Of a DNA stretch of 64,000 nucleotides, positions 45,290 through 56,993 are shown piece by piece. The stretch is from Limnanthes douglasii subsp. nivea. Lineage: Eukaryota; Streptophyta; Magnoliopsida; Brassicales; Limnanthaceae. Each line of letters opens with the position of its first letter. The first letter of the stretch is position 1. Both the position numbers and the translations under genes were made by a program. The stretch is taken from positions 76,926,273 through 76,990,272 of the forward strand of contig JAUPFV010000003.1 of the NCBI GenBank assembly GCA_036936605.1, given 5' to 3'. The notes under the pieces are model-generated. The model had not been told where the DNA came from. It did not search any database and was given only the letters and a program-made list of their open reading frames with translations.

Positions 45290-47905
45290 GTTTGTATATT
45301 CACTGCTAAAAAAACTATATCTGAGAAAGGGTGGCTAAATCTGTCTAAGCTAGATAAAGAGAAAAAAAGAGGCAGGGTTGTTGCTAGATTACCCGCCTCC
45401 GAAGGCACAATTACAGTTACCAAGTTGATTGATTATAGAGGAATTTTCCCGTACAACAGACTTAATATCCCGTCGAAATCGTCTTTGACTACTCAATCAT
45501 TCACTTCAAATAGACGTTCATTAAAGCCATCATGATTACAATGAGCTACTATTCACATGTTTCCTTCGACTTTTATAGTAATAGGTTACGATTCAGAAAA
45601 AAAATTCATCTTCCAAGTTGAGTAGATAACCTAAAAGTCGCACAGTTCCTTCAGGGTAGCTAGAAGCAGTCCAACAAAAAACAAGGTTTTATGCCCCTCC
45701 TCACAAAATCTGAGTAGGGAGAGAGATATCACACCTCAATAAGAAGATTCTTACAAATTTGATCAGGCTCTCCCCCAACAATCAAACAAAGAGGGGAACA
45801 TAACTTTTCAACAGGTTGAACCTTCAGGATCTAGTCCAAAGGTGATGAAGGATAACATAAATGATATTAGTGAAGACTCTCCCTTTGAGACATAATATCA
45901 AAGCGATGAGACTTTTGGTTGGATGTGTAAGAACAAACTTCTCAAAGTTCAACGTCAAATACCTTCTAACTCTTGACAAGATTTCATATGTTCATTTCAC
46001 GAGAACAAATTAGAAGTTATTCGTGCAAAATAGGGGTTTTCTCTTAAGAATTTAGGGTTAGATTTCCTACATCACAAAAGATACCGATGAGTTGCGGTCC
46101 AAAATAGCTAGTTATATATCCGGACGTGCTAAACTAGGGCCTTCGGTTTCCCTTGGATTGTGAAATTATGAACTACTTCAGCTTGGTAGGACTGTGCCCA
46201 AGTTCGTCTAGTCTGAATTCTTTGTTCACTTTGATATCATGTATCATGACATATACGTTATCAAAATTATGATGTCAATGGATTGATTCACTGCTATTGC
46301 AGGACTGTCTCGCAACTTCTACATTCTATTTTACTTATTTAACATGATGAACGAATATCAAGTGGTAGATGACCTGCTGGAGACCGTTAAACTATAGAAG
46401 GTGCAATTTATTTTCATCAGTGGCTGGTGGGAAATGGTAAGAAAATTACCTCTCAAGGTAATATGAGTCAGATTACCCGGTTTTGGAAGAATATAGGTAG
46501 CCCTTCAAACTCCTACTCTTTCTTACATATATTTTTCTAACTTATCTCTAATATATTTATTTTTACAACTATATTGAAGACTTATATGCATCATCTGGAA
46601 GATGCAAAGATTAATTTCAAGAAGTTAAACCAGTGGGCCGAAGAGAAGTGGTCTAATGGCTAACATCAATGTTTCACTAACACTAATTTGGTTCTGAGTT
46701 ATCTTTGTAAGACTAACTCTAAATGACAATTAACACGGGAGTAGCTGACTACTCTCCAGAAAATCGACTATCTTGAAGAGAGTTGAAGATTCAGAGGTCA
46801 AGACATTTCTTCCGACCGATACCAAATCCCCCAGCCATCGGAACATGAAATATAAGAAAAATAAGCAAGGCACAACAGAAGGTACCGTCGAAACTTGAAC
46901 TAGATGAAATTAATGAATCCATGTTAGCTGATTTTACTATCAATGTCAAAGAGGGTGAGGCATCCACAAAGCTTCATGTGTCAAAGAAGAAGAAGAAGAC
47001 ACACAAGAGAAACAAATACGATAGTGACAAAAGAGATAAGAAGAAGAAGAAGACCAATACCCGTTCAGATATTATCTTTTATACAATATCAATTGTTGAT
47101 CGTCCAGTACTTCCAGTGTGTGACCTTTCTTCTCTATTGCTTCCTACGCTTTAAGGGTAGACCTATGGAGATGAAACTCTAATAGGGCCCATCAGGGGGT
47201 TCGACTTCAAGGATCTTGAGAAGAAATTTCCTAAATCTACAAGTAATGCCACCAATGTGGTGTTTAATTGTGAACCTTTCAAATTTTCAAAGGTGAATGA
47301 CACACTAGTGTATTTGGTGTTGAGTTTTGTGAGGCCTGTTATTGAGATAATAAGAGAGGTGAAGTCTCGTAGAGAGACAATTACTTCAATTTAAGAGGAA
47401 AATAAGAATCAGAGAGCATCTCTTGAAGAAGAAAAATCAAGGGTTGATCGTCTAGCTGATGAAATCAAGTCAACCAATGAGGAACTTGTTCAGGAAAAGG
47501 TTACTTACGAAGGGCTGCAGTCATCCAACTTTAGATATATCACTTCATTAAAAAATCAACAGGCTACCAATAGGGATACCATAACGCTTGTCGAAGGAAA
47601 AAAATGATCAAGAGGCCTTTATAAAGAAATACAACAGCGAGGTGGTTTCTCTCAAGGCTCAAGATACATGAGAGACGTAAGATGAAGTAGACACATATGC
47701 TGATGGGATCTTAGTGTCCCTAAACAAACAGGATGTCTCAATCAAATCTGACATGGTTTTGGAACTTCACAAGGCATTCCTTACATTAGCCTTTAGGTCT
47801 TTGTGGGAGCTGGTTACAGAAATATTATGGCCCAATGATATGCACATATCATATCAGTTAGGTATATCTATTGATATCCTAATGATGGTTTCGTTAATAG
47901 ATATG
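45290..47905 (+). pseudogene. D2 reverse-strand accessory gene remnant
   Basis: Duplicate of the D1 accessory gene remnant, with somewhat different mutations. The C-terminal part is better preserved (47714-47860): LNKQDVSIKSDMVLELHKAF and LWELVTEILWPNDM. A lysine-rich stretch (46970-47060) corresponds to the KKKKGKK region of B. The G-box of its promoter is mutated (GACACATGTC, 44966-44975). Confidence 0.65.
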
Positions 47906-49975
47906 TTTAGCTGCTCCGAACTACTCCTACCTGGCCTCCGATGGTGTATTTTAAGCATTGTTGAATTTTTAAAACAACAACATGCATCTTCGATAGCCAA
48001 AATCTAACAAAGATGGAATTATAAAGAGTTGTACAATCATACACTACAAATAAAACCCTCACAATCTTTTTAAATGGTCGTTTAACAAGACAAATTCTCT
48101 TTTTAATTTCACAATAATATCCACAGAGTTTTCTGTAAATTCCACTATATTTTTCTTCGACCAAAGAATAACAAATGAGTTTTCCATCAACTGGTAAGTG
48201 GAAAGAAGTAAAATATTATCAGAGCTGCCAGTATCAATCAATATCCTTCTGATTTATGTTCTTTTGGTAGCAGCTACAATTACCACAAAATCCTCATGTG
48301 GCCAAACAACACTTCTTTAAGTCATCATCGTAATAAACAAAGCTGAACTTTGATATAGATGAGTAGACATTTTTCATTCTAGTTGTGTAGTCAAGCTAAC
48401 TACATGTGTCTTTCAAGAGCAGCTTGTGGGAGTTGTCACACTATCCCCTCCAAGAATAGTCAATGACTCAAAGAATTAAGATAACTTGGAAACGTTTTCT
48501 CCTTTATCACATATCATATTTACCCGACCATGATCCGGATTAGGATCCAAATAATTTGAATCTTCATCAAACTATTTGGTAATTCCCATCGTATTTTCCT
48601 GTTTGGGGGCTTTTATAGCTTGCCTTCAAACATCAAGTAAAGTTGCATGTATCCCACTTACACTTGGCAGCGACCTATGACCCACTTGTGTTATAAAAAA
48701 AGTAGTTAGCTTCTAAATCTAGATTAAAGACTCTATTTCCTGCTTCAAATAAATATAATCCTTAGTATGATGTCCTATATCATTGTGATATTTTCATAAT
48801 CGAGTATTTCGATTTTTCATTTGTGTTTGGAATGGCGGGGGACTTTGGAATTGAACATAATTCTTTGATCTGTTGTACATAGTCGCACATTTTAATCAAC
48901 TCTATGAAATAACTAGGTTGAACTCATTGATTTCTTCTGGGCCTAAATTTTTACCCATGAGAAGATTGGTTCCATCTGTGTCGATGAGAATTCTATATGT
49001 AGTCGGTCGAATGATTGCTAACAATAGTTTATGGTTGACCACTAACTTTTTAGGGTTAGATAAAAGAAACAAACATGGGCTAGTTGTCTCAATCTCTTGG
49101 TTTCTTCAACTGTAATATGTTTTCCCACCTGGTTTAACAAACCACCCCAAGTTATCGCCTTCTTACGAGTAACTGTATCAACCAACTCTCTAGCTAAAAT
49201 CTTGTGTCTAAATGAAGCTATGGCTACTTGTTCGAGGTAGTTCACCAAGCTATGTCAAAAACTTTTATTGACCCCTGATGCAACCTATTATACCAATTCA
49301 AGGCACTATCCTTGAAAGTTCGAGAAAAATATCTACGTATTAACTTATTATCATCATCAAAAATCACCATGACATTCTTGAATTTCTCAAGATGGTTATC
49401 CGAATCTTTGCTCCCATCATATTTTTCGATTTTTGGAATCTAAAATGCATAGGTAGATATTTGGACATGATTTTTGTAGATAAAGGAGATTGCCTCCAAT
49501 TATGTCCCCCACTATACAAGATCTTCATTAGGTGTGTCGAATATACCTGGTTTGGATTGAATAAAAAATTGATCACTGAACAAGTGGTCTATGTTATGGT
49601 GAGCTGATCCTTTTACCTATCCCTCATTTTTTTTCTTTTTTTCTTTACCTTTTAAGTACTTCTTTTTACCTGAAGAGTTTTACTTACTAGATTTGTGGTG
49701 TCTATTCGAATGTTTTTTTAGATCAACACTTTTCTTGGTGGCTTCTTTTTTTTCTTATGATAATGATCGTTGCTCGAAAAATACACGGATATATCAGATA
49801 CTGAAGTGGAACCCTTACTAGACTCCGAATAACTAGAATAATCTTTGGTTTGATGTTCTTTTTAGAGGCTTTATAAGTTTTAGAAGATTGGTCCCCTTGC
49901 TGCCTCTTTGAGTTGTATTGAAGATTATCATCTGGCCCATCAGACTTTTAATGTTCAGATGGAAACTTCCGAATT
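47906..49975 (-). pseudogene. D2 protease and gag remnants
   Basis: The protease has FWLSKMHVVVLKIQQCLKYT (about 47940-48000) and the active site MIDTGSSDNILLLSTYQLM (48059-48241). A gag piece (49042-49248) has LEQVAIASFRHKI and KKAITWGGLLNQVGKHI, matching gag of A. RT, RNase H and integrase are missing. A deletion joins about 49975 to the last bases of the LTR, so the gag start and PBS are lost. Confidence 0.7.
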
Positions 49976-50003
49976 TCCCCTTTTAAAATTTTTGTCCTCA
50001 TCA

Positions 50004-51692
50004 ATCATAATTCAAATTGGTTTTATTTTGGATCTTATTCAACTTTGATCTTCATATCGTATTTGTTTTTAAAAAGAGTAGAGTTTGAAAAAAATAGAAA
50101 AACTTGATATATAAAAAGTAAAATAATTGTCTAACAATTTTTTAATAAAATTATATTTTGATAGGTTTAATTATTTTGAAATAAAAAAATTGTAACAAAA
50201 AGGGTTAAACTGATATAGTTATAAATTAAATGGGTGGATCCAGATTATTTATTTAATTAGAGTTTAATAATTTTGCTAAAAAGTGAATGGGTCGGAGAAA
50301 AATAAATGGTAATTAGTAGTTAAAAAAATAACTTGAATAAGCTAAGTTGGTGAAACTAAAAATATGTAATAAATCAATAAAAATAAAAATAAAAATGCTA
50401 AAGTTGATGTAAAAGGATAAAAAGAACTAAAATATGGTATTTGAGTGTGAAAGGTTTCATCACCTAATTAATTGACATGCGCCATCGAACATATATGCAA
50501 CATTCTTAGACATAATTGACGAGTTTGGATACGAAAGAATCTTAGTGGCAGGTTTGTAACAAATGTTAAACACCGATGATCAATCAAGGTTTTTAGCGAG
50601 TCTCCTTTGTATCACATTATTATTGAATGTCTTTATGTTTAACAATATTTATGTAATCTATGTATTTATAAAAAAACTCACAACTCGAACCACATTTATA
50701 TTTAATTGATTTTTTACATTTTTTTTTATTTGTTGCTTATTTTTTAAAATAATAAAATGTTCTTAAAAGCCCATCGATATCATAATTTGTTTATACCTTG
50801 GGACTAAGGATTATAACAAAGATAAATTATTCATACGATTTAACATTGTAACGAAGTTAAGGGATATTACTTGAACAAATACTTTGATTCTTAATAATTG
50901 AACAACAACTTTTGGGTAAACTCAAAATTGGGTATACTTAAACCACATTTGGGTATATATAGCTTGACCCTTAGACAAAAGGTAGATATTAGTCGTATCA
51001 TGAGTTACTAGTTCTGAGCGTTTCCATAATCGGAAAGTTTTTAAAAACTCAAGAGACATATACCCATGCTTGAGAGATTTACTCAAAATGAGAAGTATTT
51101 TAATATTTTTAGGCTTTGAATATTTTTAAGCATCAAGAATGATATATGAAAGAATAATAAGTATAGTCCACATTTACCCTCTAAAGGATAGGTATCCGGA
51201 CAATATATGATTCTAGCAGAGGACGGTAATTCTGAATCAATACCAAAATTTAATACGAAATTGACCGGTTATCGATGTTGGAAGACACACATGAAAGGGT
51301 GGGTCAATTGTGTGATAGTTATATAGAATCGGTGCGAAATATGGTAGTCAATTATACAAAATAAAGAAATAAAAAAATTGATATATGGTATTTGCGTCAG
51401 ATCTTCTTACACTATGAAGATTAGTAAATATATCGTGAATATATGAAAAGACCAACCACACCTATCAATAATAATTTAATAACAATTTAAAAGAATATTT
51501 TATAAAAATATAAGAGAAGATTTCTTTCACAAATATTGATTCTTAATCATTGAACAACCATATTTTCATTTCATTTATTTAGGAGGACGGTGTTACATTC
51601 TTATCAACAACATAATAATAAACTATCTTTTAAAGTTCACGAAGTTAAAAAAGGAATGAGAAGAAATTGTTTGTGTTTAAAGTGAATTAGTA
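50004..51692. other. Spacer of copy 2 with a 650-bp insertion
   Basis: No gene is seen. Compared with copy 1 it has about 650 bp extra (about 50907-51558). These are bounded by nearly identical 23-bp sequences containing ttgattcttaat (50884-50906 and 51536-51558), present once in copy 1 near 24706. The inserted DNA is AT-rich without coding potential. Confidence 0.55.
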
Positions 51693-53288
51693 TCAATGGG
51701 GGCCACCGGCGGCCACCGTAAGAACCGCGTCCCGCGGTGGCGACGGAAGCACCGTAAAAGCCAAAATTGCACTAACTAGGGCAGCGATTGCGCCGAGAAC
51801 GAAGCCAGGGAGATTTCCTCCTCCAAAGAGGGAGTCAAATGGTCCTCCTCCGACGGAGACGACCATCTGAGGGATGACAATGGCGAGATTCAAAACTCCA
51901 AGGGAAAGTCCTTGACCGGCACCAGAACTGCTGGAGAAAATAGAAGCCAAAGCGAAAGGAACACTGTATGAGATAGCTAATGGAATACCCAAAATCGCAA
52001 AAAAGGCTAATGCAGCACCCTTGATGGAATCAGGTGGCGGCGGAATACTTGCACTGGCCGGTAAAGTAGCACGGTGAGCTTCGGCTAGTTTTGTAATAAG
52101 AACAGTGAAAGCCAAACAAACAGCTAATAACAAATTAACGATACCCCATAATCTTTTGACGCCACCAACAGCACGGCCTACGGGCTGAATTCCAAGCGAC
52201 ATAAAAGCGAGGACCACCGAATTTAACATGAGACCCAAAGCGCCAGCACGGACACCATTGTCATACGCACGTAACGAAGCTTCGGTTGCTGATGATGATG
52301 AATCACCGCCGTAGACTTCTCGGCCCATCCAGTCGGTGTCGTACAACATGAAAGGGAACCACGCAATCCAGTTCAGACATGTCACCACCAACAGCATCCA
52401 CATGGGCCTCTTCATCACTTTGAAAGCGCCGAATAATTCGCCGAAAAGTGAAAGTTTGGGTTCGGGTTCGCCACCTTCTTGGAGTATTTCTCCTCCTTCG
52501 CCGCCGCCGATACCTTGGTCCGGTGACCACCGTTTTTCGCTTACGTTTAGTAGAGCGACAATGGTGACGATTGCGAGAAGGATAATTGAGAGGAAAAAAG
52601 AGCTCTTCAGATTGGCACAGTAGAGATCGCAGGCTTTTGTCATAGTGAACGGAAAGATTTTGTGAAGCCACCGAAAGGAACCGGCGGAGTAGCCCAAGAC
52701 GTTACCGACGGCCATGAAGAATGAGAAGAATGAATTGGCCAAACTCATTTTTTTGTTGTCGCCAAACGATAGGTCGGCGAGTAAAGCACGGCAGGGACCT
52801 TGAAGCATGTTGTTAGCGACGTCGAGGATCCAGAATCCAATGGCGAAGATGACAATAGCTCGAGTTTTCACCTCGGCGTCGAGGCGGTCACCGATGGCAT
52901 GACCAATATCGGAGGCGTAACCGATTAGTACAACAGCGATGGCAACCATGAGGGCTCCAGAGGCGATAAAAGGACGACGGCGGCCGAAACGGGAAGTACA
53001 TCGATCGCTATGGTAACCGACGAGTGGTTGAACGAGCATTCCCGAAATCGGACCGCATAGCCAGATAAGGGACGACCACTTGTGTGGGATACCGAGCAGC
53101 TGGACGTAGGGTGTGAGCAGTGAAAGCTGTAGGGCCCACCCGAATTGTATGCCCGCCGCAATAGACGCGACCATGATGATTTTTTTGGCCGGCGTTGGCT
53201 GATGTGGTGGTTGTGACTCATGTTCGAGCTGGAGCGACGAAGGTCTTGGTTGGGTCCCTTTGACCCCTGCCTGAGGATCTGTCTCCAT
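51693..53288 (-). CDS. SUT1/SUC2-like: Sucrose/H+ symporter, copy 2
   Basis: A complete, intronless 531-residue plant sucrose transporter, the partner of the gene at 24859-26454. All hallmarks are present: GIPHKWSS with His69, [54 protein letters not shown] and [17 protein letters not shown]. At Trp307, Asp485 and Met192 it carries the residues usual in the family, whereas copy 1 does not. It is thus the better candidate for the ancestral activity. Expected to work as a plasma-membrane proton-coupled sucrose carrier. The leader is nearly identical to copy 1, but a MITE sits upstream at 53605-53863. Symbol is by similarity only. Confidence 0.95.
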   Translation of the reverse strand: METDPQAGVKGTQPRPSSLQLEHESQPPHQPTPAKKIIMVASIAAGIQFGWALQLSLLTPYVQLLGIPHKWSSLIWLCGPISGMLVQPLVGYHSDRCTSRFGRRRPFIASGALMVAIAVVLIGYASDIGHAIGDRLDAEVKTRAIVIFAIGFWILDVANNMLQGPCRALLADLSFGDNKKMSLANSFFSFFMAVGNVLGYSAGSFRWLHKIFPFTMTKACDLYCANLKSSFFLSIILLAIVTIVALLNVSEKRWSPDQGIGGGEGGEILQEGGEPEPKLSLFGELFGAFKVMKRPMWMLLVVTCLNWIAWFPFMLYDTDWMGREVYGGDSSSSATEASLRAYDNGVRAGALGLMLNSVVLAFMSLGIQPVGRAVGGVKRLWGIVNLLLAVCLAFTVLITKLAEAHRATLPASASIPPPPDSIKGAALAFFAILGIPLAISYSVPFALASIFSSSSGAGQGLSLGVLNLAIVIPQMVVSVGGGPFDSLFGGGNLPGFVLGAIAALVSAILAFTVLPSPPRDAVLTVAAGGPH

Positions 53289-53604
53289 TTGTGTTGTGTG
53301 TTAAGGTGTGTCTCTCTATTTTATCTATAACTATAAGCAGTGTTGTTTCACTCTCTAGCTCTAGATTTTGTCTTTTTCTGAAATTGTTTATGGTCAAACA
53401 TGAAGGGGATGCTGCCTTAAATATTAAAAGATGGTGCTATAAAATTATTATTAGCAGCTGGATATGGTAGTGGATAAGTGGATATTACTTATATCCGACG
53501 TGTAATTTTCCTTTTTGACTAATTTTATAATTCGTATATATGCAAGACTGAGATGTGGTAAGTAATCCTTTTTCTCTATTTTAAGTCCAATTCAATTTAA
53601 AAGT
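53289..53604 (-). promoter_or_regulatory. Proximal 5' flank of sucrose transporter copy 2
   Basis: Nearly the same as copy 1 apart from a short TA tract (53533) and small indels. The MITE insertion marks its distal limit. No TATA box can be assigned with confidence. Confidence 0.5.
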
Positions 53605-53863
53605 GGGTTCGGCTAAATTTGGGTCCAAAATATGTTAACCATCCCAAAAAATAAACGTTTTTAAAGTTTTACAATTTTACCCTTATCCCGACGGTTGAAT
53701 CTTTCTCAACCGCCGGTTGAGACCCTCCCACCCGGCGGAAAAGCTGTTTCATCCGCCGGAGTAAGCTTTCGCGCCGGTTGAAACCCTCTCAACCGGCGGG
53801 ATAAAACACGGCTAAAATTTTGGGATTGGTTAACATATTTTGGATCCGAATTTAGCCAAACCC
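53605..53863. mobile_element. Mutator-type MITE in the copy 2 upstream region
   Basis: This 259-bp element has terminal inverted repeats of about 41 bp (53605-53645 and 53823-53863, starting GGGTTCGGCTAAATT and GGGTTTGGCTAAATT). It is flanked by perfect 9-bp target duplications TTTAAAAGT (53596-53604 and 53864-53872). The centre has complementary CCGCCGG/CCGGCGG words. Copy 1 has the empty site (one tttaaaagt near 26790). The 9-bp duplication fits Mutator-like transposition. Confidence 0.93.
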
Positions 53864-54135
53864 TTTAAAAGTACATGAATCAATATTGCTGAAACGAGTA
53901 ATTTATAGATAAGTATCACTTTCTGTTTGCTGAAATGCATAAACTATTCTTTTATTTTCCCAAAGTTTACGTTCTGTATTACGATGATAAATTTTTATTT
54001 ATTTGACCAATTTCAACCTATAACATATGGAAAACATAACTACAAATTCACAAGTAATTCCGCACGGAATATGAATACTATTTAATTTATACAGTCAACT
54101 TTTATAATTAATAATTTGGTATTTGCAATTTTACG

Positions 54136-54775
54136 GACTAGTCGGTAGATTCAATGTTATGGAACAAATTGTTATCGTTCATGGACGTATACACAGGGTA
54201 CAACCAGATAAAGTTGGATCCAGAAGATCACAATAGCACCACATTTATCACATGGAGGGGTTTGTACTGTTATAAGGTTATGTTATTCAGTCTGAAGAAT
54301 GCAGGGGCCACTTATCAGAGGCTTGTGAATAAAGTCTTCGAGAAACAAATCGGGCAAAACATTGAGGTCTATATTGATCACATGTTGGTCAAGAGCATCG
54401 CTGATGAAAATCATTTTGCCGACATTGAGGAAACATTGAAGAACCTCTGAAAACTGAACCTCAAATTGAATCCAGAGAAGTGTTCTTTCGGAGTTTGGTC
54501 TGGAAAATTCCGAGGGTTTGTGATCAGCGACAAAGGGATAGAAGTAGATCTGATCCAGTTAGACGCCCTGAATTGTATCGCAGCCCCAAGGAATATTAAA
54601 GAGGTACAGATTTTAACCGGACGGCTTGCAGCACTGAACAGATTCATCTCACCATCTTCTGACAAATGCGCACCTTTCTTTCAAGTGTTGAGAAAAACTA
54701 AGAATTTCAGCTGGATGCCTAAATGCGCTGAGGATTTTCTCAACATCTAAAATTACTTATCATGCCCAAGGCTAC
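54136..54775 (+). pseudogene. Pol fragment E: reverse transcriptase, 5'-truncated
   Basis: Starts within RT (LWNKLLSFMDVYTGYNQIKL) at the end of the duplicated block. The catalytic box is YIDH, where YIDD is required. A TGA interrupts at 54448 (LKNL*KLNLKLNP), and TAA ends the thumb region near 54750. It continues to RNase H and integrase on the same strand. Confidence 0.85.
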
Positions 54776-55420
54776 TGACAAAACGAGTACCCCGAGAAAC
54801 GGATGCGGATGTGGTGTCCAGGTTTCCACACCATAAGGGATCGCGATGCATCAAGCGATTCGTTTTGGTTTCAAGGCTTCGAACAACAAGGATGAATACT
54901 GCAGGACTGGCAGGCTTAAGGTTGGCGCAGATTTGCGGAGCCAGGAATGTTCGGTTGATAAGAAATTCGCAGCTACGGATTAATCACGCAACGGGACAAT
55001 CCGAGGTAAGAAAATAGCAGCTAGTGCAATACTTAGCAGCCTTAAGAATTTTGGCTTCTTCCTTTAAAAAGATCACTATGAGCATGTACGAAGGGAAGAT
55101 AATACAATTACTGACTCATTGGCAACCACAACATATGCTGGAGAATATCCCTGGATTTTGACTCATGAGTATCCATCTATTTTGAAGCGGAAATACCTAG
55201 AAAACCGACCGGGCATGGCCTGTCAAATCTCACCAGCTTCGAGTGCTGATTGGAGGAGTAACATTATAAAGGTTTTGGCTGATGAAGTATTGCATGATGA
55301 TAACACTTTGGCAAAAAATGTTCGGTACAAGGCGCGAGGTTTTGCCTTATTGGGAAACGTTCTTTATAAAAAGTCTGCAAGTGGACCTTTGTTAAGGTGC
55401 TTGGGGCGCGAAGAATCATA
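54776..55420 (+). pseudogene. Pol fragment E: RNase H remnant
   Basis: Only part of RNase H is recognisable: AGLRLAQICGARNVRLIRNS, where SDSQL is expected, so Asp is changed to Asn, followed by a TAG. The RNase H-integrase connection (NVRYKARGFALLGNVLYKKS) is readable. The N-terminal half of RNase H is missing. Confidence 0.75.
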
Positions 55421-55421
55421 A

Positions 55422-56136
55422 ATGGTGCTGTCCGAGCTACACGATGGTGAAGGGTCGGCACATTGTGGCTTCAAGACACTAATTAGGAGAGTTCTGTTGT
55501 CAGGTTTCTACTGGCCTATGCTAGCAGTCGACGCCAATGAGTTGGTAAAAAGATGTGATACATGCCAGAGGTTTTCCAATTCAATCCACACCCCAACAGT
55601 CCCTGTCGAGTCCATCTCTGGAAGTCTTCCATTTGACAGGTGGGGGATAGATATAGTAGGTCCTCTTCTGTTAGAAACCAGAGGAAGACAAACTATCGTG
55701 GTTGCAGTGGATTATTTCTCAAAATGGGTCGAAGCGGAGCCATTGTCAGGAACCAGAGTTAAAGATGTTGTAAAATTCATATGGTCGAACATTTGTTGTC
55801 GATACGGGGTCCCTCAGAAGATAACCATGGATAATGGACCCCAGTTTGACAGCAATAAAATAAGGGTATTTTGTGCAAACCACAATATACAAGAGTATTT
55901 CTCGGCCCCATTCCATCCTCAAGCTAACAGACAGGTTGAAGTAACAAACAGAACAATCATCAACAGACTTAAGAGGATTTTGGAAGGAAACGCCGGAAAG
56001 TGGCTGAATTTTTACAAGAGGTATCGCGGGCATACCAAACCACGCCTCGAACTACGACAGATGAATCACCTTACACTGTGGTATATGGCATGGATGCGAT
56101 AATCCCCGCAGAGACAAGGTTCCCCTCTTTCATAAT
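55422..56136 (+). pseudogene. Pol fragment E: integrase, cut by element B
   Basis: The zinc-binding part is SELHDGEGSAHCGFKTLIRR...KRCDTCQR. The catalytic core retains all three acidic residues (VAVDYFSKW, MDNGPQFDS, QVEVTNRTI). A frameshift near 56030 follows. The frame then ends at 56136 inside the PAETRFPSFII segment, where the LTR of element B begins. The flanking ATAAT (56132-56136) is the likely left target-site copy of B. Confidence 0.85.
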
Positions 56137-56545
56137 TGGTAAGGATAGTTATCGCCTGAGGGAAGGATTGTAATTTGTTTGGTGTTTTAAAGAAGTATGT
56201 GGGTGTTTAATATTTAGAGTAGAGAGTAGAGGGAGAATTAAGCTGGCTGGTTGCAGTTAATTTTCATTACCCACATTTAATGCAGGTGGTTGGGTATTTA
56301 TACCCTTACATTTTGGGCCCTTATTGGCTTTCGGGTCATGTTTAATGGACCCGAGTCATGTTTAAAGACCCATGAGCTCTAAGTAGGAGAGAAAGTAGCT
56401 TAGTCAAGAAGTGTTTAGGTTTTTTAGTACTTTTGTCATAGTTTGAACAGTCCCATTAGCTAGGTGTTCGAAGTGGTCTGTCCGGTCCGGAGAGCTAGGT
56501 CCGATCTATCCCTGTCCGGGGAGTAAGCAGAATTCGGACTCATCA
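56137..56545 (-). repeat. Element B 3' LTR
   Basis: A 409-bp LTR matching the solo LTR at 32317-32724. In element orientation it starts TGATGAGTCCG. TATAAATA lies on minus near 56295-56302. The left end is placed at TGGT (56137). Confidence 0.87.
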
Positions 56546-56708
56546 GGAGCCCCTTTTTTAGGTGTTTGTTCAAATACCTTTGTCAAAAACCTGAAAAACA
56601 GTCTGATGCCATGGGTAGTTTTAATCCGGACAAGTCTGTTAGCCTTTTGGTTTCATCCGGACTGATAAAGCTTCATGAATCCAAACGGTTTTTTGCCAGA
56701 ATTCGTGG

Positions 56709-56888
56709 GACACGTGTCGCTTTCTGATTGGTTGTTTCAGCCATATTTTCACCTTGAATTTCGAACCCACCTTCTTCGAAAAGCAACCTCTTAACTAAAG
56801 GTGGTGACATCAGCGCCGTCTTTAATCATTACCAATCTTTTCGAATTCTCCTAGGAATCAAACTCATTTTTCAGATTTACTATAAATT
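56709..56888 (+). promoter_or_regulatory. Internal promoter-like region of the B reverse-strand gene
   Basis: G-box GACACGTGTC (56709-56718) and TATA-like TATAAATTT (56881-56889), in the same order and spacing as in element A. The surrounding GTGGGACACGTGTC is shared word for word with A. Confidence 0.6.
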
Positions 56889-56993
56889 TAAACATTTTCT
56901 ACTGTTTCACCATCACTCTCATATTTACTCTGCACAACTTCTTTAAGCTTTCTCTCTCTAAAGCAAAAATTTACCTAGATAGTTTATATTTAC

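Larger units (their letters stand above)
44780..54133. repeat. Segmental duplication, copy 2
   Basis: Collinear with 18428-27240. It starts directly after the element C LTR and ends where pol fragment E begins. It contains remnant D2, spacer and sucrose transporter copy 2. Confidence 0.92.
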
